Shown piece after piece: positions 7,056-14,618 of a DNA stretch of 34,392 nucleotides. The stretch's first letter is position 1. Every line of letters begins with the position of its first letter. The notes below the pieces were generated by a model that was given only the letters and a program-made list of their open reading frames with translations, was not told the DNA's origin and searched no databases. The translations under genes were made by a program, and so were the position numbers. The stretch lies in NCBI GenBank assembly GCA_022792885.1, contig JAAWBX010000030.1, positions 1-34,392 on the forward strand. The letters run 5' to 3'. The stretch is from Lachnospiraceae bacterium (GTDB taxonomy: Bacteria; Bacillota; Clostridia; Lachnospirales; Lachnospiraceae).

Positions 7056-8105
7056 TCACGGCTTTAAGAGCACGCAGCAGTTCGGCTGATCCACCTTCAA
7101 AGGCGCCGCATACATTGTGATATAATTTTTCTCGTACTGAATGTGAAAAAACGTGAGAGTGCTCTCCTCAAAATTCACCGAATACAGACGCCTGTCCCCG
7201 TCAAAAAGACCGATGTCCTTCGGATAGCCGCCGCTGATCGGCAGAACAAAACACTGCGTCAGTTCCCCGGTCCCGGCGTCCCTCGCAAACATCGCCACGC
7301 TGTTGTCGCCCGCGTTGGAGCAGAACAGATACCGGTCGTCCGCAGACAGACGCAAGGCCGCCGCGGAATTTACATTGCTGCCCTTCTTCCCCAGCGTCGA
7401 CACCGTCTGAACCCGCTCGAACTCCGCATGCCCGTTCGAAACCGAATAACTGTACACCGTGATCGTATTCTTCAGTTCCGCCGTCACATACATAAAACGC
7501 CCGTCCTTGCTGAACAGAAAATAGCGCGGCCCCGAATCCAGCTCGCAGCGCAGAATATCCGTCAGCTTGATCTGACCGGTCTCATGGTCAAAACGGAAGA
7601 TCTTGATCTGATCCGTCCCCAAATTCGCCACGCACAAAAACTTATTGTCCGGCGTCAGATGGACGCAGCTTAAATGCGCCTGAAAACTCCGCTCCGCAAT
7701 GCTGCCCGTTCCCTTATCATAAAAACTGTCGCAGATCTCCCCGGCGCTCCCGTCCTCGCCGACCCTCACGATGGTAAGCTTGCCGTCATGATAGCCGGCC
7801 ACAAACAGGAAACGATCGTCCCGGGAGATCTCAATAAACCGCCCCCGCATGCCGCGGATATTCGCGGTGTTTAAATAAGCAAGATCCCCGTCCGGCAGAA
7901 TCCGGTAGGAAACGATCCCCTCGTCCGCCAGAGAATACAGATATTGTTTGCTGTGGGAGATGACAAGATAAGAAGAATTGTTTACCGGGACTTCCTTCCT
8001 TCTGGTAAATGTCCCCTTCTCTTCGTCCACGTCAAAGATGGTAATGCCCCGGCTTTCGCCGATATACGTATACGAGCCTACATATGCTATGGTATTTTTT
8101 CCCAT
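7056..8105 (-). CDS. lactonase family beta-propeller protein (6-phosphogluconolactonase-like)
   Basis: A 349-residue protein made of repeated blade-like units. It starts IAYVGSYTYIGESRGITIFDVDEEKGTF, the typical opening of the YbhE/Pgl family of seven-bladed propeller lactonases, and later has SPDNKFL-like blades (LTPDNKFLCVANLGTDQIKIF, FSKDGRFMYVTAELKNTITVY). Known members hydrolyse 6-phosphogluconolactone in the oxidative pentose phosphate pathway; many clostridial members are untested, so the substrate is inferred. The start follows GGAGAGGGAGAG. It is the first gene of the lactonase-aroF-pheA operon, 52 bases ahead of aroF. A role in supplying pentose phosphate intermediates would fit with erythrose-4-phosphate demand. 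Confidence 0.82.
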   Translation of the reverse strand: MGKNTIAYVGSYTYIGESRGITIFDVDEEKGTFTRRKEVPVNNSSYLVISHSKQYLYSLADEGIVSYRILPDGDLAYLNTANIRGMRGRFIEISRDDRFLFVAGYHDGKLTIVRVGEDGSAGEICDSFYDKGTGSIAERSFQAHLSCVHLTPDNKFLCVANLGTDQIKIFRFDHETGQIKLTDILRCELDSGPRYFLFSKDGRFMYVTAELKNTITVYSYSVSNGHAEFERVQTVSTLGKKGSNVNSAAALRLSADDRYLFCSNAGDNSVAMFARDAGTGELTQCFVLPISGGYPKDIGLFDGDRRLYSVNFEESTLTFFHIQYEKNYITMYAAPLKVDQPNCCVLLKP

Positions 8106-8136
8106 TCTCTCCCTCTCCTTCCCGCATTATGCCAGT

Positions 8137-8165
8137 ATTTTAGCATATTCCCAAAAGTTTGTTAA
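8137..8165 (-). promoter_or_regulatory. predicted promoter of the lactonase-aroF-pheA operon
   Basis: On the minus strand TTAACA (8165-8160), 17 bases, TAAAAT (8142-8137), five of six matches at each box. It is divergent from the pot promoter, only 21 bases away. Confidence 0.65.
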
Positions 8166-8186
8166 GATATAAAGTCAAAAAAACTA

Positions 8187-8214
8187 TTGACATCCGTCTT
8201 TTTTCCGATATAAT
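8187..8214 (+). promoter_or_regulatory. consensus promoter of the regulator-potABCD operon
   Basis: Perfect TTGACA (8187-8192) and perfect TATAAT (8209-8214) with a 16-base spacer. Such a strong promoter would normally need a repressor, and the dyad just downstream is a good candidate for its site. Confidence 0.85.
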
Positions 8215-8228
8215 GATAGTGTTTTGTC

Positions 8229-8245
8229 GTTTAGAATTACTAAAC
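8229..8245. promoter_or_regulatory. palindromic operator downstream of the pot promoter
   Basis: GTTTAG-AATTA-CTAAAC is a perfect 6-bp inverted repeat centred about 16 bases after the predicted start of transcription. Another GTTTA follows at 8251-8255. Its position suggests binding by the HTH-cupin regulator encoded next, acting as autorepressor and pot operon repressor. Confidence 0.6.
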
Positions 8246-8294
8246 TTTATGTTTAATTTTATCTTTGTTTTGCGGGCAAAGGAGGCGTTTTGCA

Positions 8295-8828
8295 ATGGAC
8301 ATCGGAGAAAGGCTCAAAGAACTCCGGGTCTTAAAAGGACTGACACAGGAAGAACTGGCCGACCGGTCGGAATTGTCCAAGGGGTTTATTTCTCAGGTGG
8401 AGCGAAACCTGACCTCCCCGTCGATCGCCACGCTGATGGACCTTTTGCAGTGCCTGGGCACCAGCATCGGCGAATTTTTCCAGGAACCGGAGGACGACCC
8501 GATCGTTTTCCATAAAGGGGACTATTTTGAAAAAGAAGATCCCGAACTGCGCAACCGGATCCAATGGATCATCCCCAACGCGCAGAAAAACACCATGGAA
8601 CCCATCCGCCTGACTCTCGAAAAAGGGGGCTCCACTTACCCGGACAACCCCCATGAAGGGGAAGAGTTCGGCTACGTTCTGAAAGGAAGCGTCACGATTC
8701 ACCTGGGCTCCGGCCACTACGTCGTAAAGTCCGGCGAATCCTTTTATTTTACCCCGGATAAAAAGCATTATTTAACTTCAAAAGAAGGAGCGGTCCTGAT
8801 CTGGGTCAGTTGTCCGCCCAGTTTTTAG
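8295..8828 (+). CDS. HTH-cupin transcriptional regulator (PuuR-like)
   Basis: A 177-residue protein with an XRE-type helix-turn-helix (about residues 5-60, LKELRVLKGLTQEELADRSELSKGFISQVER) and a C-terminal cupin domain (about 105-170, EGEEFGYVLKGSVTIHLG and GESFYFTPDKKHYL). This is the architecture of PuuR and related regulators that sense small metabolites, including polyamines. The ATG at 8295 is chosen over an in-frame TTG at 8265 because AAAGGAGG lies 9 bases before it. It is the first gene of the operon, with potA 9 bases downstream, so polyamine sensing and control of uptake are likely. The ligand is inferred from context. Confidence 0.9.
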   Translation: MDIGERLKELRVLKGLTQEELADRSELSKGFISQVERNLTSPSIATLMDLLQCLGTSIGEFFQEPEDDPIVFHKGDYFEKEDPELRNRIQWIIPNAQKNTMEPIRLTLEKGGSTYPDNPHEGEEFGYVLKGSVTIHLGSGHYVVKSGESFYFTPDKKHYLTSKEGAVLIWVSCPPSF

Positions 8829-8837
8829 GAGGCACGC

Positions 8838-9914
8838 ATGAGCAAAAAGAATCTGATCGATTTTGTCCACATTTCCAAAACGTTCGACGACACACTCGTG
8901 TTGGACGATCTGTGCCTTAGCGTAAGGGAAAACGAATTTGTGACCTTATTGGGTCCTTCCGGCTGCGGCAAAACGACGACTTTACGGATTCTGGGCGGTT
9001 TTGTGACGCCGGATTCCGGACAGGTCATTTTCGACGGAAGAGACATCACCCATCTTCCCGCCAACAAACGGAATCTGAACACGGTTTTCCAGAAATATTC
9101 CCTTTTCCCCAATATGAACGTCGCCGAAAATATCGCCTTCGGCTTAAAGATCAGCGGCAAATCCGACGCCTACATCAAAGACAAGATCCGCTACGCGCTG
9201 AAGCTGGTGAATCTGGAAGGATTTGAAAAGCGCAATCCCATGTCCCTAAGCGGCGGCCAGCAGCAGCGCATCGCGATCGCCAGGGCGATCGTAAACGAAC
9301 CGAAAGTCCTTCTGTTGGACGAGCCCCTGGGAGCCCTGGATCTGAAATTGCGCCAGGATATGCAGTACGAACTGATCCGGCTGAAGAACGAACTGGGCAT
9401 CACGTTTATCTACGTCACCCACGACCAGGAGGAAGCTCTGACCATGTCCGATACGGTCGTCGTGATGAACCAGGGATATATTCAGCAGATGGGAACCCCG
9501 GAAGACATCTACAACGAGCCGGAAAATGCCTTCGTGGCCGATTTCATCGGCGACAGCAATATTCTGGACGGAATCATGCTCAAAGATAAACTGGTGAAAA
9601 TCCTGGGCGTGACCTTTGACTGCGTGGACACCGGTTTCGGCAGCAACCGCCCGGTGGACGTGGTGATCCGTCCCGAGGACGTCCTGCTGAAAAAACCCGG
9701 CGAAGGACATTTGGACGGCGTGGTATCGCATCTGATCTTCAAAGGCGTCCACTACGAGATGGAAGTGACGGCAAACGGTTTTGACTGGCTCGTACACTCG
9801 ACCTCCTGCCATCCGGTCGGGACTCCGGTCAGCCTCTCGGTGGATCCCTTTAACATTCAGATCATGAACAAACCGGAATCCGACGATGAAAAGGCGGTGG
9901 TACTGGATGAATAG
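8838..9914 (+). CDS. potA: spermidine/putrescine ABC transporter ATP-binding protein
   Basis: A 358-residue ATPase that powers polyamine import. It has Walker [10 protein letters not shown] (39-47), the Q-loop region [11 protein letters not shown], signature [15 protein letters not shown], Walker [13 protein letters not shown] and the switch His in [15 protein letters not shown]-terminal TOBE-type domain (about 240-345, [11 protein letters not shown]) is typical of PotA. The ATG follows TAGGAGGCACGC. The gene overlaps potB by 8 bases, which indicates translational coupling. Confidence 0.96.
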   Translation: MSKKNLIDFVHISKTFDDTLVLDDLCLSVRENEFVTLLGPSGCGKTTTLRILGGFVTPDSGQVIFDGRDITHLPANKRNLNTVFQKYSLFPNMNVAENIAFGLKISGKSDAYIKDKIRYALKLVNLEGFEKRNPMSLSGGQQQRIAIARAIVNEPKVLLLDEPLGALDLKLRQDMQYELIRLKNELGITFIYVTHDQEEALTMSDTVVVMNQGYIQQMGTPEDIYNEPENAFVADFIGDSNILDGIMLKDKLVKILGVTFDCVDTGFGSNRPVDVVIRPEDVLLKKPGEGHLDGVVSHLIFKGVHYEMEVTANGFDWLVHSTSCHPVGTPVSLSVDPFNIQIMNKPESDDEKAVVLDE

Positions 9915-10722
9915 AAAATGGCTTTCCGGCCCCTACTTAATCTGGGCGGCGGGTTTCATCATCCTCCCGCTCTTTCTGATCCTGTACTACGGCTTTACGT
10001 CGGAAGGCGGCGGCTTTACCCTGGCCAACATCTCGGCGATCGCGGACCCCATTCACCTGACGGCCCTGTGGCGTTCCCTTTATATCGCCTTTTTCAGCAC
10101 GCTGATCTGCCTGTTCCTCGCCTACCCGCTGGCCTATATCCTGAGCAAAGCCCCGGCGAAAAAAAGCGGAATCCTCATCATGCTGTTCATTCTCCCGATG
10201 TGGATCAATTTCCTCTTAAGAACCCTGGCCCTGCAGATGATCGTCTCAAATACGGGCCTGCTGAGCTCGGTTCTCGAATTTTTCGGCCTTAAGCCTTTGC
10301 GGATTATGAACACGACGACGGCCATCCTGATCGGCATGGTCTACGATTACCTGCCGTTTATGATCTTGCCCATTTACAACGCGCTGTGTAAGATCGACCG
10401 GGATCTGATCGACGCGGCTTACGACCTGGGAGCCAGCAAGGCCACCACGTTCCGAAAAATCCTTCTGCCGCTCTCCCTGCCGGGAGTCTTAAGCGGAATC
10501 ATCATGGTATTTATCCCGGGCATCTCGGAGTTCGTGATCGCCGACATCCTGGGCGGTTCCAAAGTCCTTCTGATCGGAAACGTGATCGAGCAGGAATTTT
10601 CCTTGAGCAATAATTGGCACTTGGGTTCCGGCCTTTCCCTGGTTCTGATGATTTTCATCTTTATCAGTATGGCCGTCATGAACAAATATGACAAATCCGG
10701 GGAGGGACAGATGTTATGGTAG
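9907..10722 (+). CDS. potB: spermidine/putrescine ABC transporter permease PotB
   Basis: A 271-residue inner-membrane permease with about six transmembrane helices. The coupling EAA loop is visible as [32 protein letters not shown], which contacts PotA. I set the start at the ATG at 9907 ([13 protein letters not shown]), inside the end of potA. The first helix [17 protein letters not shown] follows. The stop overlaps the start of potC by 7 bases. Substrate is assigned from similarity and the complete potABCD order. Confidence 0.94.
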   Translation: MNRKWLSGPYLIWAAGFIILPLFLILYYGFTSEGGGFTLANISAIADPIHLTALWRSLYIAFFSTLICLFLAYPLAYILSKAPAKKSGILIMLFILPMWINFLLRTLALQMIVSNTGLLSSVLEFFGLKPLRIMNTTTAILIGMVYDYLPFMILPIYNALCKIDRDLIDAAYDLGASKATTFRKILLPLSLPGVLSGIIMVFIPGISEFVIADILGGSKVLLIGNVIEQEFSLSNNWHLGSGLSLVLMIFIFISMAVMNKYDKSGEGQMLW

Positions 10723-11516
10723 AAAAAAAATCCTTTTTGGAACGTTTTTACGTGGGCATTATCTTTTTTCTTCTGTACGCGCCCCTGATGATTCTCACGG
10801 TATGTTCGTTTAACGCCTCCAAATCCCGTATGGTATGGGGCGGTTTTACGCTGGACTGGTACGCGGCCCTGTTTCGGGACGCGGAAGTGATCCAGGCGTT
10901 TCAAAATTCCCTGGTCCTGACAACGGCAGCGGCCCTGATCGCCACCTTGTTGGGCGCCATGGCCTGCATCGGCCTGACCGCCATGAGCAAAAAGGCCCAA
11001 TCCGCCGCCGCCACGGTCACGAACATTCCGCTCCTAAACGCGGATATCGTAACCGGCATCGCGCTGATGCTGCTTTTCGTGCGCTTTATGAACCTGGGTT
11101 TTTCTTCTTTGCTGGTCGCCCACGTCACGCTGACGCTCCCCTATGTGATCTTAAGCGTCATGCCGAAACTGAAACAGACCAACAAAGCCGCCTACGAGGC
11201 CGCGCTGGACCTGGGCGCGACGCCCGTCTATGCGTTTTTCAAAATCGTCCTGCCCGAGATTCTGCCGGGAATCCTGTCCGGTTTTCTTCTGGCGTTTACC
11301 ATGTCGCTGGACGATTTCGTCATTACGTATTTCACGAAAGGACCGGGTATCAACACGATCTCAACCATGATCTACCAGCAGGTACGGCGCGGGATCAACC
11401 CGGAAATGTACGCGCTTTCCACGCTTCTGTTTCTGACCATCCTGATCATTCTCCTGGTCGTCAACCATATTTCCGACCGGCAGGCCAAACGGCAGGAACA
11501 GCTCTACAAATATTAA
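10716..11516 (+). CDS. potC: spermidine/putrescine ABC transporter permease PotC
   Basis: A 266-residue second permease subunit with about six transmembrane helices. The N-terminal FYVGIIFFLLYAPLMILTVCSFNASKS is typical of PotC. The EAA loop reads YEAALDLGATPVYAFFKIVLPEILPGILSG, and the following AFTMSLDDFVITYFTKGPG block is a PotC hallmark. It pairs with PotB to form the membrane channel. The start overlaps the end of potB. Confidence 0.95.
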   Translation: MVEKKSFLERFYVGIIFFLLYAPLMILTVCSFNASKSRMVWGGFTLDWYAALFRDAEVIQAFQNSLVLTTAAALIATLLGAMACIGLTAMSKKAQSAAATVTNIPLLNADIVTGIALMLLFVRFMNLGFSSLLVAHVTLTLPYVILSVMPKLKQTNKAAYEAALDLGATPVYAFFKIVLPEILPGILSGFLLAFTMSLDDFVITYFTKGPGINTISTMIYQQVRRGINPEMYALSTLLFLTILIILLVVNHISDRQAKRQEQLYKY

Positions 11517-11528
11517 AAGGAGATCTCT

Positions 11529-12584
11529 ATGAAAAAATTTCTGACTCTGATTCTGGCAGTCTCCTGCCTGTTCACTCTCTGCGCCTGCGGCGCGAACGAG
11601 CCGAGCGCCTCCGGCGACGAGCTGGTCGTATTCAATTACGGCGATTACATTGACCGGGATCTCCTGGACCGCTTTAAAGAGGAGACCGGAATCACCGTCA
11701 AATATGAGGAATACATCACGCCCGAAGACATGTATACAAAATACCAGGGCGGCTCCGTCCCGTATGATCTCATCATCACCTCGGAATATATGGTGGAGAA
11801 AATGATCCAGGCCGGGGAAGCGCTGCCCGTCGATACCGGCCGAATGACAAATATCGGCAACGTAGGCGACACCTACTGGGAATTTTGCCGGGCTTTTGAC
11901 CCGGACAATCAGTACGCAGTCCCCTATATGTTCGGCACGGTCGGGATTCTGTACAACACCACCCTGGTAGACGAGGAAGTCACAAGCTGGGACATTCTCT
12001 GGGACGAAAAATACGCGGATAACATCATCATGGAAAACAGCGTGCGGGACGCTTTTCTGGTCCCTTTAAAACTAAAGGGATATTCCTTAAACACCACCGA
12101 CACCGCTCAGCTTGAAGAAGCCAAGCAAATGCTGATCGATCAGAAGCCCCTGGTTCAAGCTTATTACGTGGACGAATCCCGCGACGCTCTGATCTCCGGC
12201 GACGCCGCCATGGCCGTGATCTACTCCGGCGACGCCACCGTAGCCATGGAAGCCAACGAAGACCTGGCCTACGTCGTTCCCGAAGAAGGCTCCAACGTCT
12301 GGTTCGACTGCATGATGATCCCGGCCACCTGCCGGCACAAGGAAGCCGCCGAACAATTCATCGATTTCCTCTGCGGGGAAGAAGCCGCCATGGCGAACTT
12401 TGAATATATCTACTACGGAACTCCGAATACCGCCGTCTACGACACATTGGACGACGAGCTTAAGGAAGACCCCACAATCTTCCCTCCCAAAGACATTATG
12501 GCAAAATGTGAAGTATACCAGTATCTTGGCAGCGAAATGGAGACCTTTTATTCCCAGATGTGGAAGGAGTTAAAATCCCGTTAA
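11529..12584 (+). CDS. potD: spermidine/putrescine-binding lipoprotein PotD
   Basis: A 351-residue extracellular solute-binding lipoprotein. The signal peptide MKKFLTLILAVSCLFTLCAC ends in a lipobox, with Cys20 as the lipid anchor. The mature protein begins LVVFNYGDYIDRDLLDRFKEETGI, the usual start of PotD/PotF family proteins, and later has VPYMFGTVGILYN and SGDAAMAVIYSGDA. It delivers polyamines to PotBC. An AAAGGAG ribosome binding site lies just before the ATG. Only 3 bases separate its stop from the convergent flavoprotein gene, and no clear terminator is seen between them. Confidence 0.95.
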   Translation: MKKFLTLILAVSCLFTLCACGANEPSASGDELVVFNYGDYIDRDLLDRFKEETGITVKYEEYITPEDMYTKYQGGSVPYDLIITSEYMVEKMIQAGEALPVDTGRMTNIGNVGDTYWEFCRAFDPDNQYAVPYMFGTVGILYNTTLVDEEVTSWDILWDEKYADNIIMENSVRDAFLVPLKLKGYSLNTTDTAQLEEAKQMLIDQKPLVQAYYVDESRDALISGDAAMAVIYSGDATVAMEANEDLAYVVPEEGSNVWFDCMMIPATCRHKEAAEQFIDFLCGEEAAMANFEYIYYGTPNTAVYDTLDDELKEDPTIFPPKDIMAKCEVYQYLGSEMETFYSQMWKELKSR

Positions 12585-12587
12585 AAA

Positions 12588-13085
12588 TTACTTTTCTTCC
12601 CCGGCCTTTCTCACATATTCAATTGCCTCTTTTCCCGTCACATGCGTCGGGCGGATGCGGATGATTCGAGCTTTATCCCCGCTTCGCCCGATCACGTCCG
12701 CTTTGGATTCGTCGCTCTCATCCCGGCTGTATTTCTCGATCAACCCCGTGAACGCCCTCTGCCGCTCGTCCGTCTCCGTCACGATTTCCGCCTGCCCGAA
12801 AACGATCACGCTACGGAAATACGTGGTATATTCCGCGCTCACCACCGTATCCTCATCCACCACGGTAAAGGAAACGTTCGGATTCTTCCGAATCGCGTCG
12901 ATCTTATGTCCCTCCGGCGCCGAATGAAAATAAAGATTCCCGTCCTGATATACAAAGCTCACCGGTACCCCGTAAGGATAACCGTCCTCCCCCGATACGT
13001 TAAGCACCCCGTTCGTATTCCGCGCAAGGACCGCCTCCGTTTTCTCCTTCGACATCTGCTGATTCTTCCTTCTCATCTCCCGCAT
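12588..13085 (-). CDS. pyridoxamine 5'-phosphate oxidase-like FMN-binding protein (NimA-like)
   Basis: A 165-residue split-barrel flavoprotein of the PNPOx-like/NimA superfamily. It opens MRRKNQQMSKEKTEAVLARNTNGVLNVSGEDGYPYGVPVSFVY, then LYFHSAPEGHKIDAIRKNPNVSFTVV, both typical of this group; the His in SAPEGHK is the conserved one of NimA-type proteins. Members bind FMN and some reduce nitroimidazoles, but most have no known substrate. The ATG at 13085 follows AAGGAGG by 8 bases; an upstream in-frame extension lacks such a site. It is convergent with potD. Function is only a family-level call. Confidence 0.9.
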   Translation of the reverse strand: MREMRRKNQQMSKEKTEAVLARNTNGVLNVSGEDGYPYGVPVSFVYQDGNLYFHSAPEGHKIDAIRKNPNVSFTVVDEDTVVSAEYTTYFRSVIVFGQAEIVTETDERQRAFTGLIEKYSRDESDESKADVIGRSGDKARIIRIRPTHVTGKEAIEYVRKAGEEK

Positions 13086-13150
13086 GCTCTTATCCTCCTT
13101 ATGCCTCCGCCAAATATTTGTATTGATTATACCAGAACACGTTTCGCACG

Positions 13151-13189
13151 GCAATCAAAAACGGCGGCATTGATTGCTCAAAACCGCCG
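13151..13189 (-). terminator. GC-rich hairpin, possible H-type pseudoknot, downstream of the coiled-coil gene
   Basis: On the minus strand CGGCGG (13189-13184) can pair with CCGCCG (13167-13162), which is followed by TTTTTGATT, a terminator-like form. A second arm pair, GCAATCA (13177-13171) and TGATTGC (13157-13151), interlocks with the first and could make an H-type pseudoknot with loops of 6, 3 and 4 bases. It lies 11 bases after the upstream gene's stop. Confidence 0.55.
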
Positions 13190-13200
13190 CCCGAAAAACA

Positions 13201-13617
13201 TCAGGTAAAGGTAGCATGCTGACGCCTGTACGCGTCGTTATCCTTCTGTTTCAGCTCGCTTTCCACCTGTGCCAGTTCTTTTTCCAATTCCGCTTTCCTG
13301 CTCTCATCGGTCTCGGTGTTGATCTGCTGTTCCAGTTTCTGTTTCTTTTTTTTCAGTTTTTCAATCTCACGATCCACTTTATCGGTATTGCAGGTACGCT
13401 CCTCTCCCTTTATATCCTCGGGGGATTTCTTATCCGGCCTCCCCGGCCGGCCGGCCGGCTCGTTCTTTTCCTCCGGAATATATTCATCTTTTACGGGTTT
13501 GAAAGAATGTTCCCGCTCTTTCTCTTGGGGCTCCTGTGCTTTAGCCGCCTCATCCTCCCGCTCGGCGGCCGTCACGGGCCGAACATAGCCGGCGTTTACA
13601 TGGGAAACAGGTAACAT
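13201..13617 (-). CDS. small coiled-coil protein of unknown function
   Basis: A 138-residue, highly charged protein that I do not recognise with confidence. The first half is Pro/Glu/Lys-rich and looks disordered (SFKPVKDEYIPEEKNEP, GRPGRPDKKSP). From about residue 80 a heptad-rich segment (VDREIEKLKKKKQKLEQQI, KAELEKELAQVESELKQKD) predicts a coiled coil, and it ends DAYRRQHATFT. This resembles small FlxA-like coiled-coil proteins of clostridia. There is no signal peptide or membrane segment, so it is probably cytosolic. The ATG at 13617 follows AAGGAGGAATTGTCT. It is divergent from the SDR gene. Confidence 0.7.
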   Translation of the reverse strand: MLPVSHVNAGYVRPVTAAEREDEAAKAQEPQEKEREHSFKPVKDEYIPEEKNEPAGRPGRPDKKSPEDIKGEERTCNTDKVDREIEKLKKKKQKLEQQINTETDESRKAELEKELAQVESELKQKDNDAYRRQHATFT

Positions 13618-13771
13618 AGACAATTCCTCCTTAAAAATCTTTGTTATGCGAAAAATGAAACCACAGGTTCCGTTTCCGTCCTTCCTCAGTCTACCGTTTC
13701 CGAAATGCCGTTTCAAGACTTTGGAATTGAAATGCTCCCTGGATGTCATGAAATGCCCGCGCGCCCGTTTT

Positions 13772-13784
13772 GTGATTTTATCAC
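13772..13784. promoter_or_regulatory. palindrome upstream of the SDR/flavoprotein operon
   Basis: GTGAT-TTT-ATCAC, flanked as TTTTGTGATTTTATCACGG, is a perfect 5-bp inverted repeat 63 bases before the SDR start. The TGTGA/TCACG arms recall Crp/Fnr-family sites, but the 5-base spacing differs from the usual 6. A Crp/Fnr regulator is encoded 3 kb away. The nearest promoter-like boxes are weak (TATAAA at 13817-13822). Confidence 0.35.
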
Positions 13785-13846
13785 GGAAAAATTTTTCAAA
13801 CCGGTTATACTATTCTTATAAAATCAGCCGACAGGAGGTACTCATC

Positions 13847-14593
13847 ATGAGATTAAAAAATAAAGTCGCCATCATTACCGGGGGAAGCCGCGGGATCGGC
13901 TTTGCCACCGCGGATCGGTTTATCCGGGAAGGCGCCGTCGTCATTCTCACCGCAAGCTCCCAGGCTTCCGCCGACAAAGCCGTTTCTTTATTGAAAGAAA
14001 CCTATCCGGAGGCAACCGTAGCGGGTATCAGCCCGGAGCTGGCAAGCCTGGCTTCCGTGCGCGAGGCGTTCCGAAAGACGACGGAAACTTACGGCTGCGT
14101 GGATATCCTGGTCAATAACGCCGGCGTCTCCGAAAGCACCCCCTTCACCGAATACACGGAGGAGACGTTCGACAGAGTCATGGATCTGAACGTAAAGGGT
14201 GTGTTCAACGCCACCCGCGCCGCCAGTGAATGCATGGTCGCGAGAGGGACCGGCGTCATCCTCTCCACCTCCTCCATGGTCAGCATCTCCGGCCAGCCCA
14301 GCGGCCTCGCCTATCCCGCGTCCAAATTCGCGGTCAACGGGCTGACGGTATCCCTGGCCCGCGAACTCGGCCCGAAAGGCATCCGCGTCAACGCCGTAGC
14401 GCCCGGTATCATCCATACCGATATGATGAAAGCCGTACCCGAAAAGATCATCAACCCCATGATCGAACAGATCCCCTTACGCCGTCTGGGCCGGCCGGAA
14501 GATATCGCCAACGCCTTCGTATTCCTGGCCTCCGACGAAGCATCCTACATCACCGGCGTCGTGCTGAGCGTGGACGGAATGGCAAGAGTATAA
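13847..14593 (+). CDS. short-chain dehydrogenase/reductase (FabG-like SDR)
   Basis: A 248-residue classical SDR. The NAD(P)-binding motif is TGGSRGIG (about residues 12-19), the NNAG motif is DILVNNAGVSE, and the catalytic Ser-Tyr-Lys are in STSSMVSISGQPSGLAYPASKF. The C-terminus IPLRRLGRPEDIANAFVFLASDEASYITGVVLSVDG is standard for the family. Substrate cannot be assigned; FabG-like 3-oxoacyl reductases, sugar and bile-acid hydroxysteroid dehydrogenases all look like this. The ATG at 13847 follows ACAGGAGG. The CoA-disulfide-reductase-like gene starts 25 bases downstream, so the two are probably co-transcribed. Confidence 0.93.
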   Translation: MRLKNKVAIITGGSRGIGFATADRFIREGAVVILTASSQASADKAVSLLKETYPEATVAGISPELASLASVREAFRKTTETYGCVDILVNNAGVSESTPFTEYTEETFDRVMDLNVKGVFNATRAASECMVARGTGVILSTSSMVSISGQPSGLAYPASKFAVNGLTVSLARELGPKGIRVNAVAPGIIHTDMMKAVPEKIINPMIEQIPLRRLGRPEDIANAFVFLASDEASYITGVVLSVDGMARV

Positions 14594-14618
14594 AACAAAA
14601 GAAAGGTGGAATACAACT

